Under the pieces are notes generated by a model. The model searched no databases and was not told the origin of the DNA. It saw only the letters and a list, made by a program, of their open reading frames with translations. A stretch of 64,000 bases of DNA from assembly GCA_029779645.1 (NCBI GenBank), contig JAKPAC010000012.1, positions 210,295-274,294 of the forward strand. The letters are read 5' to 3'. Below, piece after piece: positions 34,221-45,707 of this stretch (positions within the stretch are counted from its first letter, which is position 1; every line of letters begins with the position of its first letter). The DNA comes from Actinomycetes bacterium. GTDB lineage: Bacteria; Actinomycetota; Actinomycetes; Actinomycetales; Microbacteriaceae. Position numbers and translations under genes: made by a program.

Positions 34221-34283
34221 GCGGTGTGATGCCTTTCAGAGGTGCGCGGGTCGCGCGGGCCGACGAGCGGATCGCCGGGGAAT

Positions 34284-34304
34284 CTTTGGCCAGATAAGCC
34301 AAAG
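34284..34304 (-). terminator. Small hairpin after ruvB
   Basis: A 7-bp stem (34284-34290 with 34298-34304) lies 5 nt after the ruvB stop; a weak terminator separating ruvCAB from yajC-secDF. Confidence 0.5.
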
Positions 34305-34308
34305 GAAA

Positions 34309-35334
34309 TTATAGGTCATGCATGTCGAGCGTGTGCTCTGACGAGCCCACTCCCAGGTGATCGTAGGCAAGCGCGGTGGCGATGCGACCGCGCGGCGTCC
34401 GGCCCATGAAGCCGATGCGGACGAGGTACGGCTCGACCACGCTCTCGATCGTCTCGGGCTCTTCGCCGACCGTCACCGCGAGGGTGTTCAGCCCCACCGG
34501 GCCGCCGCGGAATCGGCGGATCAGCGCGTCCAGCACCGCCCGGTCGAGACGGTCGAGGCCGATCGCGTCCACGTCGTAGAGCTCGAGCGCCGCGTGCACC
34601 GACTCGGGCGCGCCCCCGGTGTCGTGCACCAGCATGTAGTCGCGCACGCGCCGCAGCAGGCGGTTCGCGATGCGGGGCGTGCCCCGCGAGCGACGCGCGA
34701 TCTCGGCGCGCCCCGCCGGCGGGATGTCGACGCCGAGCACGATCGCCGAGCGTTCGACGACCCGCTCGAGCTCGCCGGCGTCATAGAACTCGAGGTGCGC
34801 GGTGAACCCGAAGCGGTCGCGCAGCGGGTTCGGCAGCAGGCCGGAGCGCGTGGTGGCCCCGACCAGCGTGAAGGGCGCCAGCTCGAGCGCGACGCTCGTC
34901 GCCCCGGCCCCCTTGCCCACCATGATGTCGATGCGGAAGTCCTCCATGGCCAGGTACAGCATCTCCTCCGCCGAGCGCGCCATGCGGTGCACCTCGTCGA
35001 TGAACAGCACCTCTCCCGGCGTCAGGCTCGACAGCAGGGCGGCCAGATCGCCAGCGTGCTGGATCGCGGGCCCGCTCGACAGGCGCAGCGGGCGCCCGCT
35101 CTCGTGTGCGACGATCATCGCGAGCGTGGTCTTGCCGAGCCCTGGGGGCCCGGAGAGCAGGATGTGGTCGGGGGCGCGCTCCTGCAGCCGCGCGGCCTCG
35201 AGCAGCAGCTGCAGCTGGCCGCGCACCTTTGTCTGCCCCACGAACTCCGACAGCGACTGCGGGCGCAGCGCGCCCTCGATCGCGAGCTCGGTGTCGCCCT
35301 GCGGGTTCGGGTCGCTGACGTCGTCGTAGCTCAC
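34309..35334 (-). CDS. ruvB: Holliday junction branch-migration helicase RuvB
   Basis: The product is 341 residues from GTG 35334, which overlaps the ruvA stop in GTGA. It has Walker [10 protein letters not shown], Walker [10 protein letters not shown], the sensor [18 protein letters not shown], and a C-terminal winged helix (FMGRTPRGR). It is the hexameric motor acting with RuvA. The open frame continues upstream through ruvA but has no RuvB homology there. Confidence 0.97.
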   Translation of the reverse strand: MSYDDVSDPNPQGDTELAIEGALRPQSLSEFVGQTKVRGQLQLLLEAARLQERAPDHILLSGPPGLGKTTLAMIVAHESGRPLRLSSGPAIQHAGDLAALLSSLTPGEVLFIDEVHRMARSAEEMLYLAMEDFRIDIMVGKGAGATSVALELAPFTLVGATTRSGLLPNPLRDRFGFTAHLEFYDAGELERVVERSAIVLGVDIPPAGRAEIARRSRGTPRIANRLLRRVRDYMLVHDTGGAPESVHAALELYDVDAIGLDRLDRAVLDALIRRFRGGPVGLNTLAVTVGEEPETIESVVEPYLVRIGFMGRTPRGRIATALAYDHLGVGSSEHTLDMHDL

Positions 35335-35951
35335 GCGCGCGCTCCGCCCGGGCGCGCAGGCCCCAGCACCGCGAGCGAGAGGCGCAGCAGCGCGGGCACC
35401 GAGAGCAGATCGGCTGCGGATGCCTCGGCCGACGCCTGCACGATCGCCTCGTTCGCAGTGCGCTCGGGCCAGCCGAGCCCCATCAGGGCCGCTGCGACGG
35501 CCGCGCTCGTCGAGGGCGGCGCATCCGCGACGCTCGGCGCGAATGCCGCCGACGCCGTGAGCTTGCCAGCAAGCGAGACGAGGATCAGCTTGGCGGTCTT
35601 CGGGCCGATGCCGGAGACCTTGCGGAACGGCTTCTCGTCTTCGCTCGCGACGGCGTCCGCAAGCTGGTCGACCGTGAGCGCCGAGAGCACGCCGATCGCC
35701 GATCTGGGCCCGACGCCCGAGACCCCGAGCAGGAGCGCGAACGCGGCGAGCTCGTCGCGCGTCGCGAAGCCGTACAGCGTCAGGGCGTCCTCGCGCACGA
35801 TCAGCGAGGTGTGCAGGTGCAGCACGTCGCCGACGCGGGTCGCCTGCGCGAGCGCGGTCGGCACCGACACCGAGAGGCCGACGCCGCCGACCTCGACGAT
35901 CACGGCCCCGGCCTCGACATGCACGGCGGGGCCACGGAGCGACGAGATCAT
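35331..35951 (-). CDS. ruvA: Holliday junction-binding protein RuvA
   Basis: A 206-residue protein with the N-terminal OB fold ([20 protein letters not shown]), two helix-hairpin-helix motifs ([16 protein letters not shown] and [16 protein letters not shown]) and a C-terminal domain that contacts RuvB. It forms the tetramer on the four-way junction. Confidence 0.96.
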   Translation of the reverse strand: MISSLRGPAVHVEAGAVIVEVGGVGLSVSVPTALAQATRVGDVLHLHTSLIVREDALTLYGFATRDELAAFALLLGVSGVGPRSAIGVLSALTVDQLADAVASEDEKPFRKVSGIGPKTAKLILVSLAGKLTASAAFAPSVADAPPSTSAAVAAALMGLGWPERTANEAIVQASAEASAADLLSVPALLRLSLAVLGPARPGGARA

Positions 35952-35982
35952 GCCTCAAGCCTAGGTGAGCCCCGAGACATCC

Positions 35983-36678
35983 TCAGCGAGGCACGCGCAC
36001 CGTCGTCGGGCGGTGTGCCGGGCGCTTCGCCTGCACCTGGGCCGCCACCTGCGCCGCCGACTTGGGGCGGGATGCGGCCTGTTCGGCCTCCCGCCACGCG
36101 CGCATGGCGGGCGTCTCGCGAGAGGTCGACATCGCGTCGCCGGGCGTCGCGCCGGGCGCGGAGACCCCCGTCGCAAGTGCCGCCGGGGCCCCGCGCCACG
36201 CGTGGCACAAGGCGAGGGCCAGGGCGTCGGCGGCGTCGGCGGGCTTCGGCAGCTCGTCGAGGCGCAGGATGCGGGCGACCATGGCCTGCACCTGCTTCTT
36301 GTCGGCGCCGCCGTGGCCCGTGATGGCGGCCTTGACCTCTGTGGGCGTGTGCAGCGCGGCGGGCAGGCCGAACTCGGCGCCGACGAGCAGCGCCACCCCG
36401 CTCGCCTGCGCGGTGCCCATGACGGTGCTCGTGTTGTGCTGCGCGAACACCCGCTCCACCGCCAGCACGTGGGGCTCGAACGACTCGACCGCGGACCGGA
36501 TGCCGTCGGCCACCAGCAGCAGCCGCTGCGCGAGCGGCAGTTCCAGGGCCGAGCGAATCACCCCGACGTGCACCAGGCTGGCCGAGCGGTTGGGCGCGAC
36601 ATCGACGATCCCGACGCCGCAGCGGGTGAGACCGGGATCGATCCCGATCACCCGCAGCGTCGAGCCTCGCGAAACCAT
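35983..36678 (-). CDS. ruvC: Holliday junction resolvase RuvC
   Basis: The 231-residue protein has an RNase H-like fold with [18 protein letters not shown] carrying the first catalytic Asp, AVERVF, and [14 protein letters not shown] with the C-terminal acidic residues. The last about 60 residues are an Ala/Arg-rich extension beyond the usual length of about 170-190. It is the first gene of ruvC-ruvA-ruvB. Confidence 0.96.
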   Translation of the reverse strand: MVSRGSTLRVIGIDPGLTRCGVGIVDVAPNRSASLVHVGVIRSALELPLAQRLLLVADGIRSAVESFEPHVLAVERVFAQHNTSTVMGTAQASGVALLVGAEFGLPAALHTPTEVKAAITGHGGADKKQVQAMVARILRLDELPKPADAADALALALCHAWRGAPAALATGVSAPGATPGDAMSTSRETPAMRAWREAEQAASRPKSAAQVAAQVQAKRPAHRPTTVRVPR

Positions 36679-36824
36679 GTCGTCAGGCTAACCCGCGAGC
36701 CGTCGTCGAGCCGCGCGCGACACCCTGGCCGCACGCAGTCGCACGTGGAGGAGGTCGCACCGGCGCAGAGCCGGCCCAGCGCCAGAGCCGCAGCCACCCG
36801 CCGCGGAGCCGGACGATTCGGCGG

Positions 36825-37583
36825 CTACGCGTCGGACTCGAGCTCGGCCTGGACCTCGGCGGTCAGGTCGAAGTTCGAGTAGACGTTCTGCACGTCGTCG
36901 CTGTCTTCGAGCACGTCGATGAGGTGGAAGATCTTGCGCGCCGTCGCGGCGTCGATCTCGACCTTGAGCGTCGGCACGAACTCGGCGTCGGCCGACTCGT
37001 AGTCGATGCCCGCCTCCTGCAGCGCCGTGCGCACCTTGACCATGTCGCTCGGGTCGGTGATGATCTCGAATCCCGAGGCGTGCGGCTCGACCTCTTCGGC
37101 GCCGGCCTCGAGCACCGCCATCATGACGTCGTCCTCGTTCGTGTGCTCGGCGCTCACAACGATCACGCCCTTGCGGTGGAAGTTGTAGGCGACGCTGCCC
37201 GGGTCGGCCATGGTGCCGCCGTTGCGGGTCATCGCGGTGCGCACCTCGGCGGCCGCGCGGTTCTTGTTGTCGGTGAGGCACTCGATCAGCAGCGCGACGC
37301 CGTTGGGCCCGTAGCCCTCGTACATGATCGTCGTGTACTCGATCGACTCACCGGTGAGCCCCGCACCTCGCTTGATCGCGCGATCGATGTTGTCGTTGGG
37401 GACGGAGGTCTTCTTCGCCTTCTGCACGGCGTCGACCAGCGTCGGGTTGCCGGCGAGGTCCGCACCGCCCATCTTCGCGGCAACTTCGATGTTCTTGATG
37501 AGCTTGGCGAACGACTTGGCACGGCGCGAGTCGAGGACCGCCTTCTTGTGCTTGGTCGTTGCCCACTTTGAATGTCCAGCCAT
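36825..37583 (-). CDS. YebC/PmpR-family regulatory protein
   Basis: A 252-residue product beginning [15 protein letters not shown], with [18 protein letters not shown] and [12 protein letters not shown], the YebC signature. Homologues bind DNA or act on ribosomes stalled at prolines. The position directly upstream of ruvC is conserved in many bacteria. Confidence 0.95.
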   Translation of the reverse strand: MAGHSKWATTKHKKAVLDSRRAKSFAKLIKNIEVAAKMGGADLAGNPTLVDAVQKAKKTSVPNDNIDRAIKRGAGLTGESIEYTTIMYEGYGPNGVALLIECLTDNKNRAAAEVRTAMTRNGGTMADPGSVAYNFHRKGVIVVSAEHTNEDDVMMAVLEAGAEEVEPHASGFEIITDPSDMVKVRTALQEAGIDYESADAEFVPTLKVEIDAATARKIFHLIDVLEDSDDVQNVYSNFDLTAEVQAELESDA

Positions 37584-37593
37584 GCGGGTCAGT

Positions 37594-38133
37594 TTAGCTG
37601 TTGGCGACGCCCAGCACCCGCTCCAGCGTCCGCACGTTGCGGCTTGTCGTGCTCGCCTTGAATCTGCGCGCGGCGAGCAGCTTCGCGAACGGCGTGCTCG
37701 TGCTCTCGCCCTTCGCCGGGTTCCAGTACAGCGTGCCGTCGACGAGCCGCACCGGATCGATCGCCGAATCCATGGATGCCGCGGCCGCCGCGAGCTCCTC
37801 GAGCACCGCCCCGTCCGAGCCGAAGATCACCATCGGCTGCCGGCCCGCGTCGCTCGCGTCGAAGGGAAACGCGCGGGCGGCGGCATCCACCTGCCCTGCC
37901 GTGCAGAGCACGATCCACGCCTCGTAGTCGAACGCGGCGCGGAGCGCCCGCTCGATCGCGAGCTTCAGCTCGGCGTGCGCGCGTCCATCGGGGGCGAACA
38001 CCACGTTGCCGCTGGCGAGCACCGTGCGCGCGTCGTCGAGCCCGAGGCCGATGAAGACCTCGCGCAGGGGCGCGCTGCGGATCGTGATGCCGCCGACGTT
38101 CACGCCGCGCAGAAATGCCACCCAGTCGCCCAT
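37594..38133 (-). CDS. DUF1697 protein
   Basis: A 179-residue product beginning [15 protein letters not shown], the DUF1697 signature, with [10 protein letters not shown] metabolic role is unknown. CACAAT lies 6 nt before the ATG with no Shine-Dalgarno sequence, suggesting a leaderless transcript. It ends 10 nt before the yebC ATG. Confidence 0.88.
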   Translation of the reverse strand: MGDWVAFLRGVNVGGITIRSAPLREVFIGLGLDDARTVLASGNVVFAPDGRAHAELKLAIERALRAAFDYEAWIVLCTAGQVDAAARAFPFDASDAGRQPMVIFGSDGAVLEELAAAAASMDSAIDPVRLVDGTLYWNPAKGESTSTPFAKLLAARRFKASTTSRNVRTLERVLGVANS

Positions 38134-38225
38134 GCCCACATTGTGCACCGGGTCGACGACGCGACGCCAGACGCGGCCGCCGGCGCGACCGGGGCGCGTG
38201 ACCCGGCGCGGGCTCGCCGTGGTGC

Positions 38226-38811
38226 CTATGCGCGGGCGCGCACCCGCGCGAGGAACCGCTCGTGCAGGCGCGGCTCCCCCGACACCTCGGGGTGGAACGA
38301 CGTGCCCATGAGCGCGCCCTGCTCGACCCCGACGATACGGCCGTCGTCCAGGGTCAGGATCGCGGTGGCCGCGGGCCCGAGCGCCGCGACGATCGGGGCG
38401 CGGATGAAGGTCGCGTGCAGGGGCGGCCCGCCCAGCGCCGGCGCATCGATGAGGGTCTCGAACGACTCCACCTGCGGCCCGAAGGCATTGCGCTGCACCG
38501 TGACGTCGAGGCCGCCGATGGTCTGCTGCCCGGGCGCGGCGCCCTCGATCCGGTCGGCGAGCATGATGAGGCCGGCGCACGTGCCGTAGGCCGGCATGCC
38601 GGCGGCGATCCGCTCGCGCAGGGGCTCCAGCATCCCGAACATCCTCGTGAGCTTGTCGATCACGCTCGACTCGCCGCCGGGAATGACCAGCCCGTCTACC
38701 CGGGCGAGCTCGGCGGGATGTCGCACCAGGGCGACATCCGCGCCGAGCGAGGCGAGCATCTCGGCATGCTCGCGCACATCGCCCTGATAGGCGAGGACTC
38801 CGACCTGCGGC

Positions 38812-38822
<11 letters not shown>
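38226..38822 (-). CDS. pdxT: Pyridoxal 5'-phosphate synthase glutaminase subunit
   Basis: A 198-residue class I amidotransferase from GTG 38822: [21 protein letters not shown], nucleophile [10 protein letters not shown] (Cys 82), and FHPEV. It supplies ammonia to PdxS. The start overlaps the end of pdxS by 11 nt. Confidence 0.95.
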
Positions 38823-39702
<880 letters not shown>

Positions 39703-39721
39703 GAGTGATCCCTTCGGTGGG

Positions 39722-39735
39722 TGCGTGTACACGCA
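39722..39735. promoter_or_regulatory. 14-bp perfect palindrome upstream of pdxS
   Basis: TGCGTGTACACGCA is a perfect inverted repeat 20-33 nt before the pdxS GTG, in the 97-nt region shared with the divergent regulator. A second imperfect palindrome, TTGACCTAGGCCAA, lies at 39778-39791 next to the regulator start. Both are candidate operators. Confidence 0.5.
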
Positions 39736-39799
39736 ACAATTGGTGGAGGGGCGCGCGGGATTTCGGGCGACCCGGGTTTGACCTAGGCCAAACGATAGC

Positions 39800-41182
39800 A
39801 TGTACCAGACAGCCCTCCCGGGCGTGACGAAAGTTGACGAGATGCAGCCCGAGATCAGCGGCCAGACCGCGGCCGAGATCGCCGCGAGCCTCCGCGGCCT
39901 GCTGGAGCGCGGCGCCCTGAAGCCGGGCGATCCGCTCCCCTCGGTTCGTGCGCTCGCCGAGACGCTGAGCGTCAACCGCAACACCGTCGTCGCCGCCTAC
40001 GGCGAGCTGGCGCGCGGCGGCCTCGTCGTCTCGCGCGGCCGCGGCGGCACGCGCGTCGCCGACCACGCGACCGTCGCCCAGGAGGGCTTCGCCGGCGACA
40101 GCGTGCTGCGCGACGTCGGGACGGGCAACCCCGACCCGGCCCGCATCCCGAGCCCCCTGCGGGCCCTGGGCCGGCTGGCCGAGCGCCCCGTGCTCTACGG
40201 CACCCCCGTCATCGATCCCGACCTCGAGGCCTGGGCGATGCAGTGGATGGGGTGCGACCTCGCGCCCGTGGCCTCGATGCGCCTGACGATCACGAGCGGC
40301 GCCGCCGACGCGGTCGAGCGCCTGCTCGCCGACACCCTCACCCGGGGCGATGCCATCGCGCTCGAGGACCCCTGCTTTCTCGCCTCGATCCACACCGTGC
40401 GCCTGGGCGGATATCGCCCCGTGCCGGTGCCGGTCGACGACGAGGGGATGACGGTGGCCGGCCTGCGCGCCGCGCTCGAGCAGGGCGTGCGCGCGGTGCT
40501 GTGCACCCCGCGCGCGCAGAACCCGACCGGCGTGAGCCTCGGCGCCGCCCGCGCCGAGCAGCTTCGCGCGGTGCTCGCCGAGTTTCCCTACGTGCTCGTC
40601 ATCGAGGACGACCACTTCTCGATGCTCTCGCAGGCCCCCTTCCATTCGCTGATCGGGCCGGAGCACCGGCGCTGGGCGCTCATCCGCTCGGTGTCGAAGT
40701 TTCTCGGGCCCGACATGTGCCTCGCCGTCACGGCATCCGACCCCGAGACGGCCGAGCGCCTGGCGCTGCGACTCACGCCCGGCACCACGTGGGTGAGCCA
40801 CCTGCTGCAGCGCCTCACGCACGCGCAGATGACCGATCCGGACGTGCTCGCGGGCATCGCGGATGCCGGCGCCCACTACGCCGCGCGCAACGCCGCCTTC
40901 GCCCGCGAGCTCGCCGCGCAGGGGGTGCCCGCCGCCGCGCGCGACGGGCTCAATCTCTGGGTCGAGCTGCCCGTCGCCGCGCGCGCCGTGACCGAGCAGC
41001 TGATGCGCCGCGGCTGGCTCGCCCGCAGCGGCGACGATTTCGTGCTCGACCGGGACGCCGCGGCCGGCGCCCCCGGGCACCTCCGGCTCACGATCCACGA
41101 GCTGGGCGACGCCGACGCCGCGCGCCTCGCGCGCGACATCGCCGACTCGATCCGCGCCGTGCGGGCGTCGCGCACCGGGTAG
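39800..41182 (+). CDS. pdxR: MocR/PdxR-type transcriptional regulator (GntR HTH + aminotransferase domain)
   Basis: The 460-residue product has a GntR winged helix at about residues 20-80 ([20 protein letters not shown]) and a fold-type I aminotransferase-like domain. The PLP-lysine motif is [10 protein letters not shown], with [11 protein letters not shown] and DDHFSML. MocR proteins divergent from pdxST activate PLP synthesis when PLP is low. An in-frame ATG at 39842 is an alternative start. The name pdxR rests on the divergent pairing with pdxST. Confidence 0.85.
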   Translation: MYQTALPGVTKVDEMQPEISGQTAAEIAASLRGLLERGALKPGDPLPSVRALAETLSVNRNTVVAAYGELARGGLVVSRGRGGTRVADHATVAQEGFAGDSVLRDVGTGNPDPARIPSPLRALGRLAERPVLYGTPVIDPDLEAWAMQWMGCDLAPVASMRLTITSGAADAVERLLADTLTRGDAIALEDPCFLASIHTVRLGGYRPVPVPVDDEGMTVAGLRAALEQGVRAVLCTPRAQNPTGVSLGAARAEQLRAVLAEFPYVLVIEDDHFSMLSQAPFHSLIGPEHRRWALIRSVSKFLGPDMCLAVTASDPETAERLALRLTPGTTWVSHLLQRLTHAQMTDPDVLAGIADAGAHYAARNAAFARELAAQGVPAAARDGLNLWVELPVAARAVTEQLMRRGWLARSGDDFVLDRDAAAGAPGHLRLTIHELGDADAARLARDIADSIRAVRASRTG

Positions 41183-41298
41183 TCCGCAGGCCGCGCCGCC
41201 GTCGCGAGCGCCATCGTGCCGCGCGGCCGGCCGCCGGCGCGCGTCATCGTCGCGCGCCGCGATGCGGGTGCCCCGCCCGGAGGTGCGATGATCGAACC

Positions 41299-42150
41299 GT
41301 GAAGATTCTCTCGATCCAGTCCGCCGTCGCCTACGGACACGTCGGCAACTCCGCCGCCGTCTTCCCCCTGCAGCGCATCGGGGTCGAGGTGTTCCCCGTC
41401 TACACGGTCAACTTCTCCAACCACACCGGCTACGGCGCCTGGCGCGGCCCCGTCATCAGCCCCGCCGATGTGCGCGAGGTCATCCAGGGCATCGAAGACC
41501 GCGGCGCGTTCGGCGACATCGACGTCGTGCTCTCGGGCTATCAGGGCGACGAGGGCATCGCCGATGTGATCCTCGACACCGTCGCCCGGGTGAAGGCCGC
41601 CAACCCCGCCGCCGTGTACTCGTGCGACCCCGTCATGGGCAACGCGAAGTCGGGATGCTTCGTCGCCCCCGCGATCCCGGTGCTGCTGCGCGATCGGGTC
41701 GTGCCCGCCGCCGACATCATCACCCCGAACCAGTTCGAGCTCGGGTTCCTCACCGGCACCGAGCCCGACACGCTCGAGTCGACCCTCGAGTCGGTCGATC
41801 TCGCCCGGGCGACCGGCCCGCGCACCGTGCTCGTCACGAGCGTGGAGCGGCCCGACCGCGAGCCCGGCACGATCGAGATGCTCGCCGTCGACGACAGCGG
41901 CGCGTGGATCGTCACCACCCCGCTGATCCCGCTCAAGGCCAACGGCTCGGGCGACGTCACCGCGGCGCTGTTCACGGCGCACTACCGTCGCACGGGAGAC
42001 CTCGCCGATGCGCTTGCGCGCACGACGTCGAGCGTGTTCGACCTGCTCACCCGGACGCACGAGTCGGGCCAGCGCGAGCTGCAGCTCGTCGAGTCGCAGG
42101 AGGCATACGCCAGCCCCCGCATGCAGTTCGAGGTGCGGCAGGTTCGCTGA
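41299..42150 (+). CDS. pdxY: Pyridoxal kinase
   Basis: A 283-residue ribokinase-fold PdxK/PdxY protein from GTG 41299: SIQSAVAYGHVGNSAAVFPLQ, VLSGYQGDEG, DPVMGNAKSGCF, and anion hole NGSGDVTAALF. It phosphorylates pyridoxal in the salvage route, complementing the de novo PdxST genes next door. GATGAT 6 nt before the start suggests a leaderless mRNA. Confidence 0.94.
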   Translation: MKILSIQSAVAYGHVGNSAAVFPLQRIGVEVFPVYTVNFSNHTGYGAWRGPVISPADVREVIQGIEDRGAFGDIDVVLSGYQGDEGIADVILDTVARVKAANPAAVYSCDPVMGNAKSGCFVAPAIPVLLRDRVVPAADIITPNQFELGFLTGTEPDTLESTLESVDLARATGPRTVLVTSVERPDREPGTIEMLAVDDSGAWIVTTPLIPLKANGSGDVTAALFTAHYRRTGDLADALARTTSSVFDLLTRTHESGQRELQLVESQEAYASPRMQFEVRQVR

Positions 42151-42215
42151 GCCTGCCTCACCGGCTGGCCCGCGCCCGGTGTGGGGCCGGCGCGGCCGCG
42201 GCCGAAGTTCCTCGC

Positions 42216-42264
42216 CAGCACTGTCACGCCAGCAGCACTGTCACGCCAGCACTGTCACGCCAGC
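42216..42264. repeat. Three short direct repeats
   Basis: GCACTGTCACGCCAGC or a close variant occurs three times in a row with 2-3 nt irregular spacing, in the space between the convergent pdxY and HIT genes. Too few and too short for a CRISPR. Confidence 0.6.
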
Positions 42265-42374
42265 CGTGCCGCCGGCGAATCCCGGACGGCGCTGGCGCGC
42301 CGGCCGTTCCGGGCCGGCCGTGCCGCGTGCCGAACCCGTGCCTCGGCACGCCGCCGGCGAGTCAGGCCGACGCT

Positions 42375-42412
42375 CGTCACCCTGCACGGCGCGTGCGCCG
42401 TGCAGGGTGACG
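42375..42412. terminator. Bidirectional terminator between pdxY and the HIT gene
   Basis: A perfect 16-bp stem (42375-42390 with 42397-42412) and 6-nt loop, 3 nt from the HIT-gene stop at 42415. It can serve both converging genes. Confidence 0.8.
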
Positions 42413-42414
42413 GC

Positions 42415-43014
42415 TCAGGCCGTCGAGGTCGGCCAGGCCGCGGCGATCGACTCCCGCACCTCGCCCAGCAGCTGCGGCAGCGCCTTGGTCCGCGCGATGA
42501 TCGGGAAGAAGTTCGCGTCGCTGCCCCAGCGCGGCACGATGTGCTGGTGCAGGTGCTCGGCGACGCCGGCGCCGGCGACGCTCCCCTGGTTCATCCCGAG
42601 GTTGAACCCGTCGCAGCGCGACACCTGCCGCAGCACCCGCATCCCGATCTGCGTGAGCTCCGCGATCTCGGCGACCTCCTCCGCGGTCGCGTCGTCGTAG
42701 CTCGCGACGTGACGATACGGGCAGACCAGCATGTGGCCCGAGTTGTAGGGGAAGAGATTCAGCAGCACGTAGGCCGTGCGACCGCGCGCGACGATGAGCC
42801 CGTCCTCGTCGCTCTTGCCCGGCGCCTCACAGAACGGGCACACGTGCCTGAGCGGCTCGGGCCCCGCCGTGATGTACGCCATCCGGTGCGGGGTCCACAG
42901 CCGTTGGAACTCATCGGGCACGCCCGCGAGCTCGCTCGCGGCGACGAGGCCCGGGATGTCGGCGGTCGCCGGGTCTGCCCCCGCGCCCGCCGACGTGGCC
43001 GAGCCGTCGCTCAA
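42415..43014 (-). CDS. HIT-family protein, likely Ap4A phosphorylase/hydrolase
   Basis: A 199-residue product from a TTG at 43014 that overlaps the thrS stop as TTGA. It has a CPFCEAP zinc site near the middle and the histidine triad HLHQHIV. In M. tuberculosis the gene after thrS (Rv2613c) is an Ap4A phosphorylase; the same position here supports that role. ThrS can make Ap4A, which fits the linkage. Confidence 0.88.
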   Translation of the reverse strand: MSDGSATSAGAGADPATADIPGLVAASELAGVPDEFQRLWTPHRMAYITAGPEPLRHVCPFCEAPGKSDEDGLIVARGRTAYVLLNLFPYNSGHMLVCPYRHVASYDDATAEEVAEIAELTQIGMRVLRQVSRCDGFNLGMNQGSVAGAGVAEHLHQHIVPRWGSDANFFPIIARTKALPQLLGEVRESIAAAWPTSTA

Positions 43015-45023
43015 GCCTGAACCTCGACGGGCCCACCGGGCGCGTTGACGCCGGCGAGGTCGTCGGCGGTCGAGACCTGCACCCGAGCGGCGATCGCGTT
43101 GGTGATGAGCTCGATCGCGGCATCCACCGGCACGCCGTTGGTCTGGGTGCCGTCGCGGAAGCGGAACGAGACCGTGCCGCCGTCGCGGTCGCTCTCGCCC
43201 ACGATCAGCTGCACCGGAACCTTGGCCGCGGTGTGGTTGCGGATCTTCTTCTGCATGCGGTCGTCGGAGTGGTCGACCTCGGCGCGCACGCCCAGCACGG
43301 CCAGCCGGCGAACGACGTCGTCGAGGTAGTCGTTGTACTGCTCGGCGACCGGGATGCCCACGACCTGCACGGGTGCGAGCCACAGCGGGAACGCGCCCGC
43401 GTAGTGCTCGAGCAGGATCGCGAAGAAGCGCTCGATCGAGCCGAAGAGCGCGCGGTGGATCATGATCGGGCGCTTCTTCTGCCCGTCACGGTCGGTGAAC
43501 TCGAGGCCGAAGCGCTCGGGCAGGTTCGGGTCGACCTGCACGGTCGAGAGCTGCCAGACGCGGCCGATCGCGTCGCGCGTCTTCAGGTCGATCTTCGGGC
43601 CGTAGAACGCGGCCTCGCCGGGCACCTCGGTCAGCTTGAGACCGGATGCCACGGCCACGCGCCGCAGCGCGTCGGTCGAGGACTCCCAGAACTCGTCCGA
43701 CCCGATCCACTTCGTGCCGTCTTCGTCGCGCATCGACAGCTCGAGCTCGAAGTCGGTCAGACCGAAGTCGCGCAGCATCGAGAGGATGAAGTCGAGGACC
43801 TTCGCGACCTCGTCCTCGAGCTGCTCCGGCGTGACGAACAGGTGCGAGTCGTCCTGCGTGAAGCCGCGCACGCGCGTGAGCCCGTGCAGCGTGCCTGAGA
43901 GCTCGTTGCGGTAGACCGTGCCGTTCTCGGCCATGCGGATGGGCAGATCGCGGTAGCTGCGCCCGCGCTCCTTGTAGATGAGGATATGCATCGGGCAGTT
44001 CATCGGCTTCAGGTAGTAGTCGACGCCCTGCTTGGTGATCTCGCCCTCGGCGTTACGCTCCTCGTCCATGTGGATCGGCGGGAACATGCCGTCGGCGTAC
44101 GTCACGAGGTGGTTCGAGGTGAGGAACAGGTCCTTCTTCGAGATGTGCGGCGTGTACACGTAGGTGTAGCCGCCCGCGATGTGCCGCGCGCGCGCGTGCT
44201 GCTCCATCAGGCCGCGCACAATGCCGCCCTTGGGGTGCCATACCGACAGGCCCGAGCCGATCTCCTCCGGGAACGAGAAGAGGTCGAGCTCGCGGCCGAG
44301 CTTGCGGTGGTCGCGCTTGGCCGCCTCCTCGAGGCGCAGCTTGTAGGCGCGCAGCTCGTCCTTGGTCGGCCATGCGGTGCCGTAGATGCGCTGCAGCTGC
44401 GGGTTCTTCTCGCTGCCGCGCCAGTATGCGGCCGCGACGCGGGTGAGCGACCAGCCGTTGCCGATCATGCGGGTGTTCGGCAGGTGCGGTCCCCGGCAGA
44501 GGTCCTTCCAGGCCGTCTCGCCCTCGCGGGTGACGTTGTCGTAGATGGTGAGCTCGCCGGCGCCGACCTCGACGCTCTCGCCGCTGTCGCCGACCGACGC
44601 GGCGCCCTTGAGCCCGACGAGCTCGAGCTTGAACGGCTCGTTCGCGAGCTCGGCGAGGGCGTCCTCGTCGCTGACGACGCGACGCACGAAGCGCTGCCCC
44701 TCGCGGATGATGCGCTGCATCTCCTTCTCGATGGCCTTCAGGTCTTCGGGCGTGAACGCCTCCTCGACACCGAAGTCGTAGTAGAAGCCGTCGGTGATCG
44801 GCGGGCCGATGCCGAGGTTCGCCTGCGGGTTGATCCGCTGCACCGCCTGCGCGAGCACGTGCGCGGCCGAGTGACGCAGGATGCTGAGTCCGTCGGGGCT
44901 GTCGATGTGCACCGGCTCGACGGTCTCGGTTCCCGTGAGCGTCGTCGCAAGGTCTTTCAGCTCGCCGTCGACGCGCATGGCGACGACGGAGCGGTCAGAG
45001 AACAGGGCGAAGCCGTCAGACAC
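43011..45023 (-). CDS. thrS: Threonyl-tRNA synthetase
   Basis: A 670-residue product from GTG 45023 with AAAGGAG upstream. It has the class II catalytic motifs (KPMNCPMHI with zinc Cys, [22 protein letters not shown]), the editing domain ([20 protein letters not shown]) and the C-terminal anticodon-binding domain. The N-terminal TGS region is short. An in-frame extension upstream reaches 45101 but has no better start. Confidence 0.97.
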   Translation of the reverse strand: MSDGFALFSDRSVVAMRVDGELKDLATTLTGTETVEPVHIDSPDGLSILRHSAAHVLAQAVQRINPQANLGIGPPITDGFYYDFGVEEAFTPEDLKAIEKEMQRIIREGQRFVRRVVSDEDALAELANEPFKLELVGLKGAASVGDSGESVEVGAGELTIYDNVTREGETAWKDLCRGPHLPNTRMIGNGWSLTRVAAAYWRGSEKNPQLQRIYGTAWPTKDELRAYKLRLEEAAKRDHRKLGRELDLFSFPEEIGSGLSVWHPKGGIVRGLMEQHARARHIAGGYTYVYTPHISKKDLFLTSNHLVTYADGMFPPIHMDEERNAEGEITKQGVDYYLKPMNCPMHILIYKERGRSYRDLPIRMAENGTVYRNELSGTLHGLTRVRGFTQDDSHLFVTPEQLEDEVAKVLDFILSMLRDFGLTDFELELSMRDEDGTKWIGSDEFWESSTDALRRVAVASGLKLTEVPGEAAFYGPKIDLKTRDAIGRVWQLSTVQVDPNLPERFGLEFTDRDGQKKRPIMIHRALFGSIERFFAILLEHYAGAFPLWLAPVQVVGIPVAEQYNDYLDDVVRRLAVLGVRAEVDHSDDRMQKKIRNHTAAKVPVQLIVGESDRDGGTVSFRFRDGTQTNGVPVDAAIELITNAIAARVQVSTADDLAGVNAPGGPVEVQA

Positions 45024-45149
45024 GAGTACTCCTTTGAACGGGCGGGGTATCGTCCTAGCGTAGTGCGGCCGTCTCCCCCGCGAGACCCCGTGGCGACGCA
45101 TCCACCGCGAAAGTTCTCATGCGCGGGCGATCCGCGGCATCATGAGGCC

Positions 45150-45602
45150 ATGCGCGATCTGACCTCAGCCGATCTTGGGATCCTGCTTTCGCTGTTCGCC
45201 GTGCTGCTGATCGCGTTCGGCATCGATTTTCGGATGTCGCGCCGCTCCGCGCGTCTGCACCGTCGCCGCGCCGTCGCGTTCGGGATCCTCGGGCTGATCG
45301 GAGAGCTGTCGACGGCGCTCGCCCTCGTGCTCACCTGGGTCGCGCTGTGGAGCCCGCGGGCGTGGGAGGCGATCGACGACCTGCTCGTGCTGGTCCCCGG
45401 CAGCATCGCGGTGCTGTGCGCCGTCACCCTGACCATCGAGAGCGTGTTCGCGCGCGTCGCCGCGATCATGGCGCCGGATGCCCCCGAGCAGCCGTCCGCA
45501 GACGCGCAGGGTGTCGCGCGCGCCGGGGCCGCGGCTCCCGGCCGCGCCCGAGACCTCGACACCGACACCGAAACCGACCCCGAGGATGCCGAGCTGATCT
45601 GA
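45150..45602 (+). CDS. Four-helix-region membrane protein, unknown
   Basis: A 150-residue product with about three hydrophobic helices in the first 100 residues (LGILLSLFAVLLIAFGI, VAFGILGLIGELSTALALVL, VLVPGSIAVLCAVTLTI) and a disordered acidic C-terminus (DTDTETDPEDAELI). No family is recognised. CATCAT 6 nt before the ATG may be a leaderless -10. It is divergent from thrS. Confidence 0.6.
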   Translation: MRDLTSADLGILLSLFAVLLIAFGIDFRMSRRSARLHRRRAVAFGILGLIGELSTALALVLTWVALWSPRAWEAIDDLLVLVPGSIAVLCAVTLTIESVFARVAAIMAPDAPEQPSADAQGVARAGAAAPGRARDLDTDTETDPEDAELI

Positions 45603-45707
45603 GGGCGTGGCTGCGGCATCCGCGCATCGTGGACGCCGCAGCCACGCCTCGAAGCCGCCGCTCGGCACCGACCGCCATCCACCACCCAGAACGAATTCGG
45701 AGCCCCA

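Noticed and set aside
42216..42264. Short CRISPR or regulatory array between pdxY and the HIT gene
   Set aside because: Only three 16-bp units with 2-3 nt between them; more likely local slippage near a terminator.
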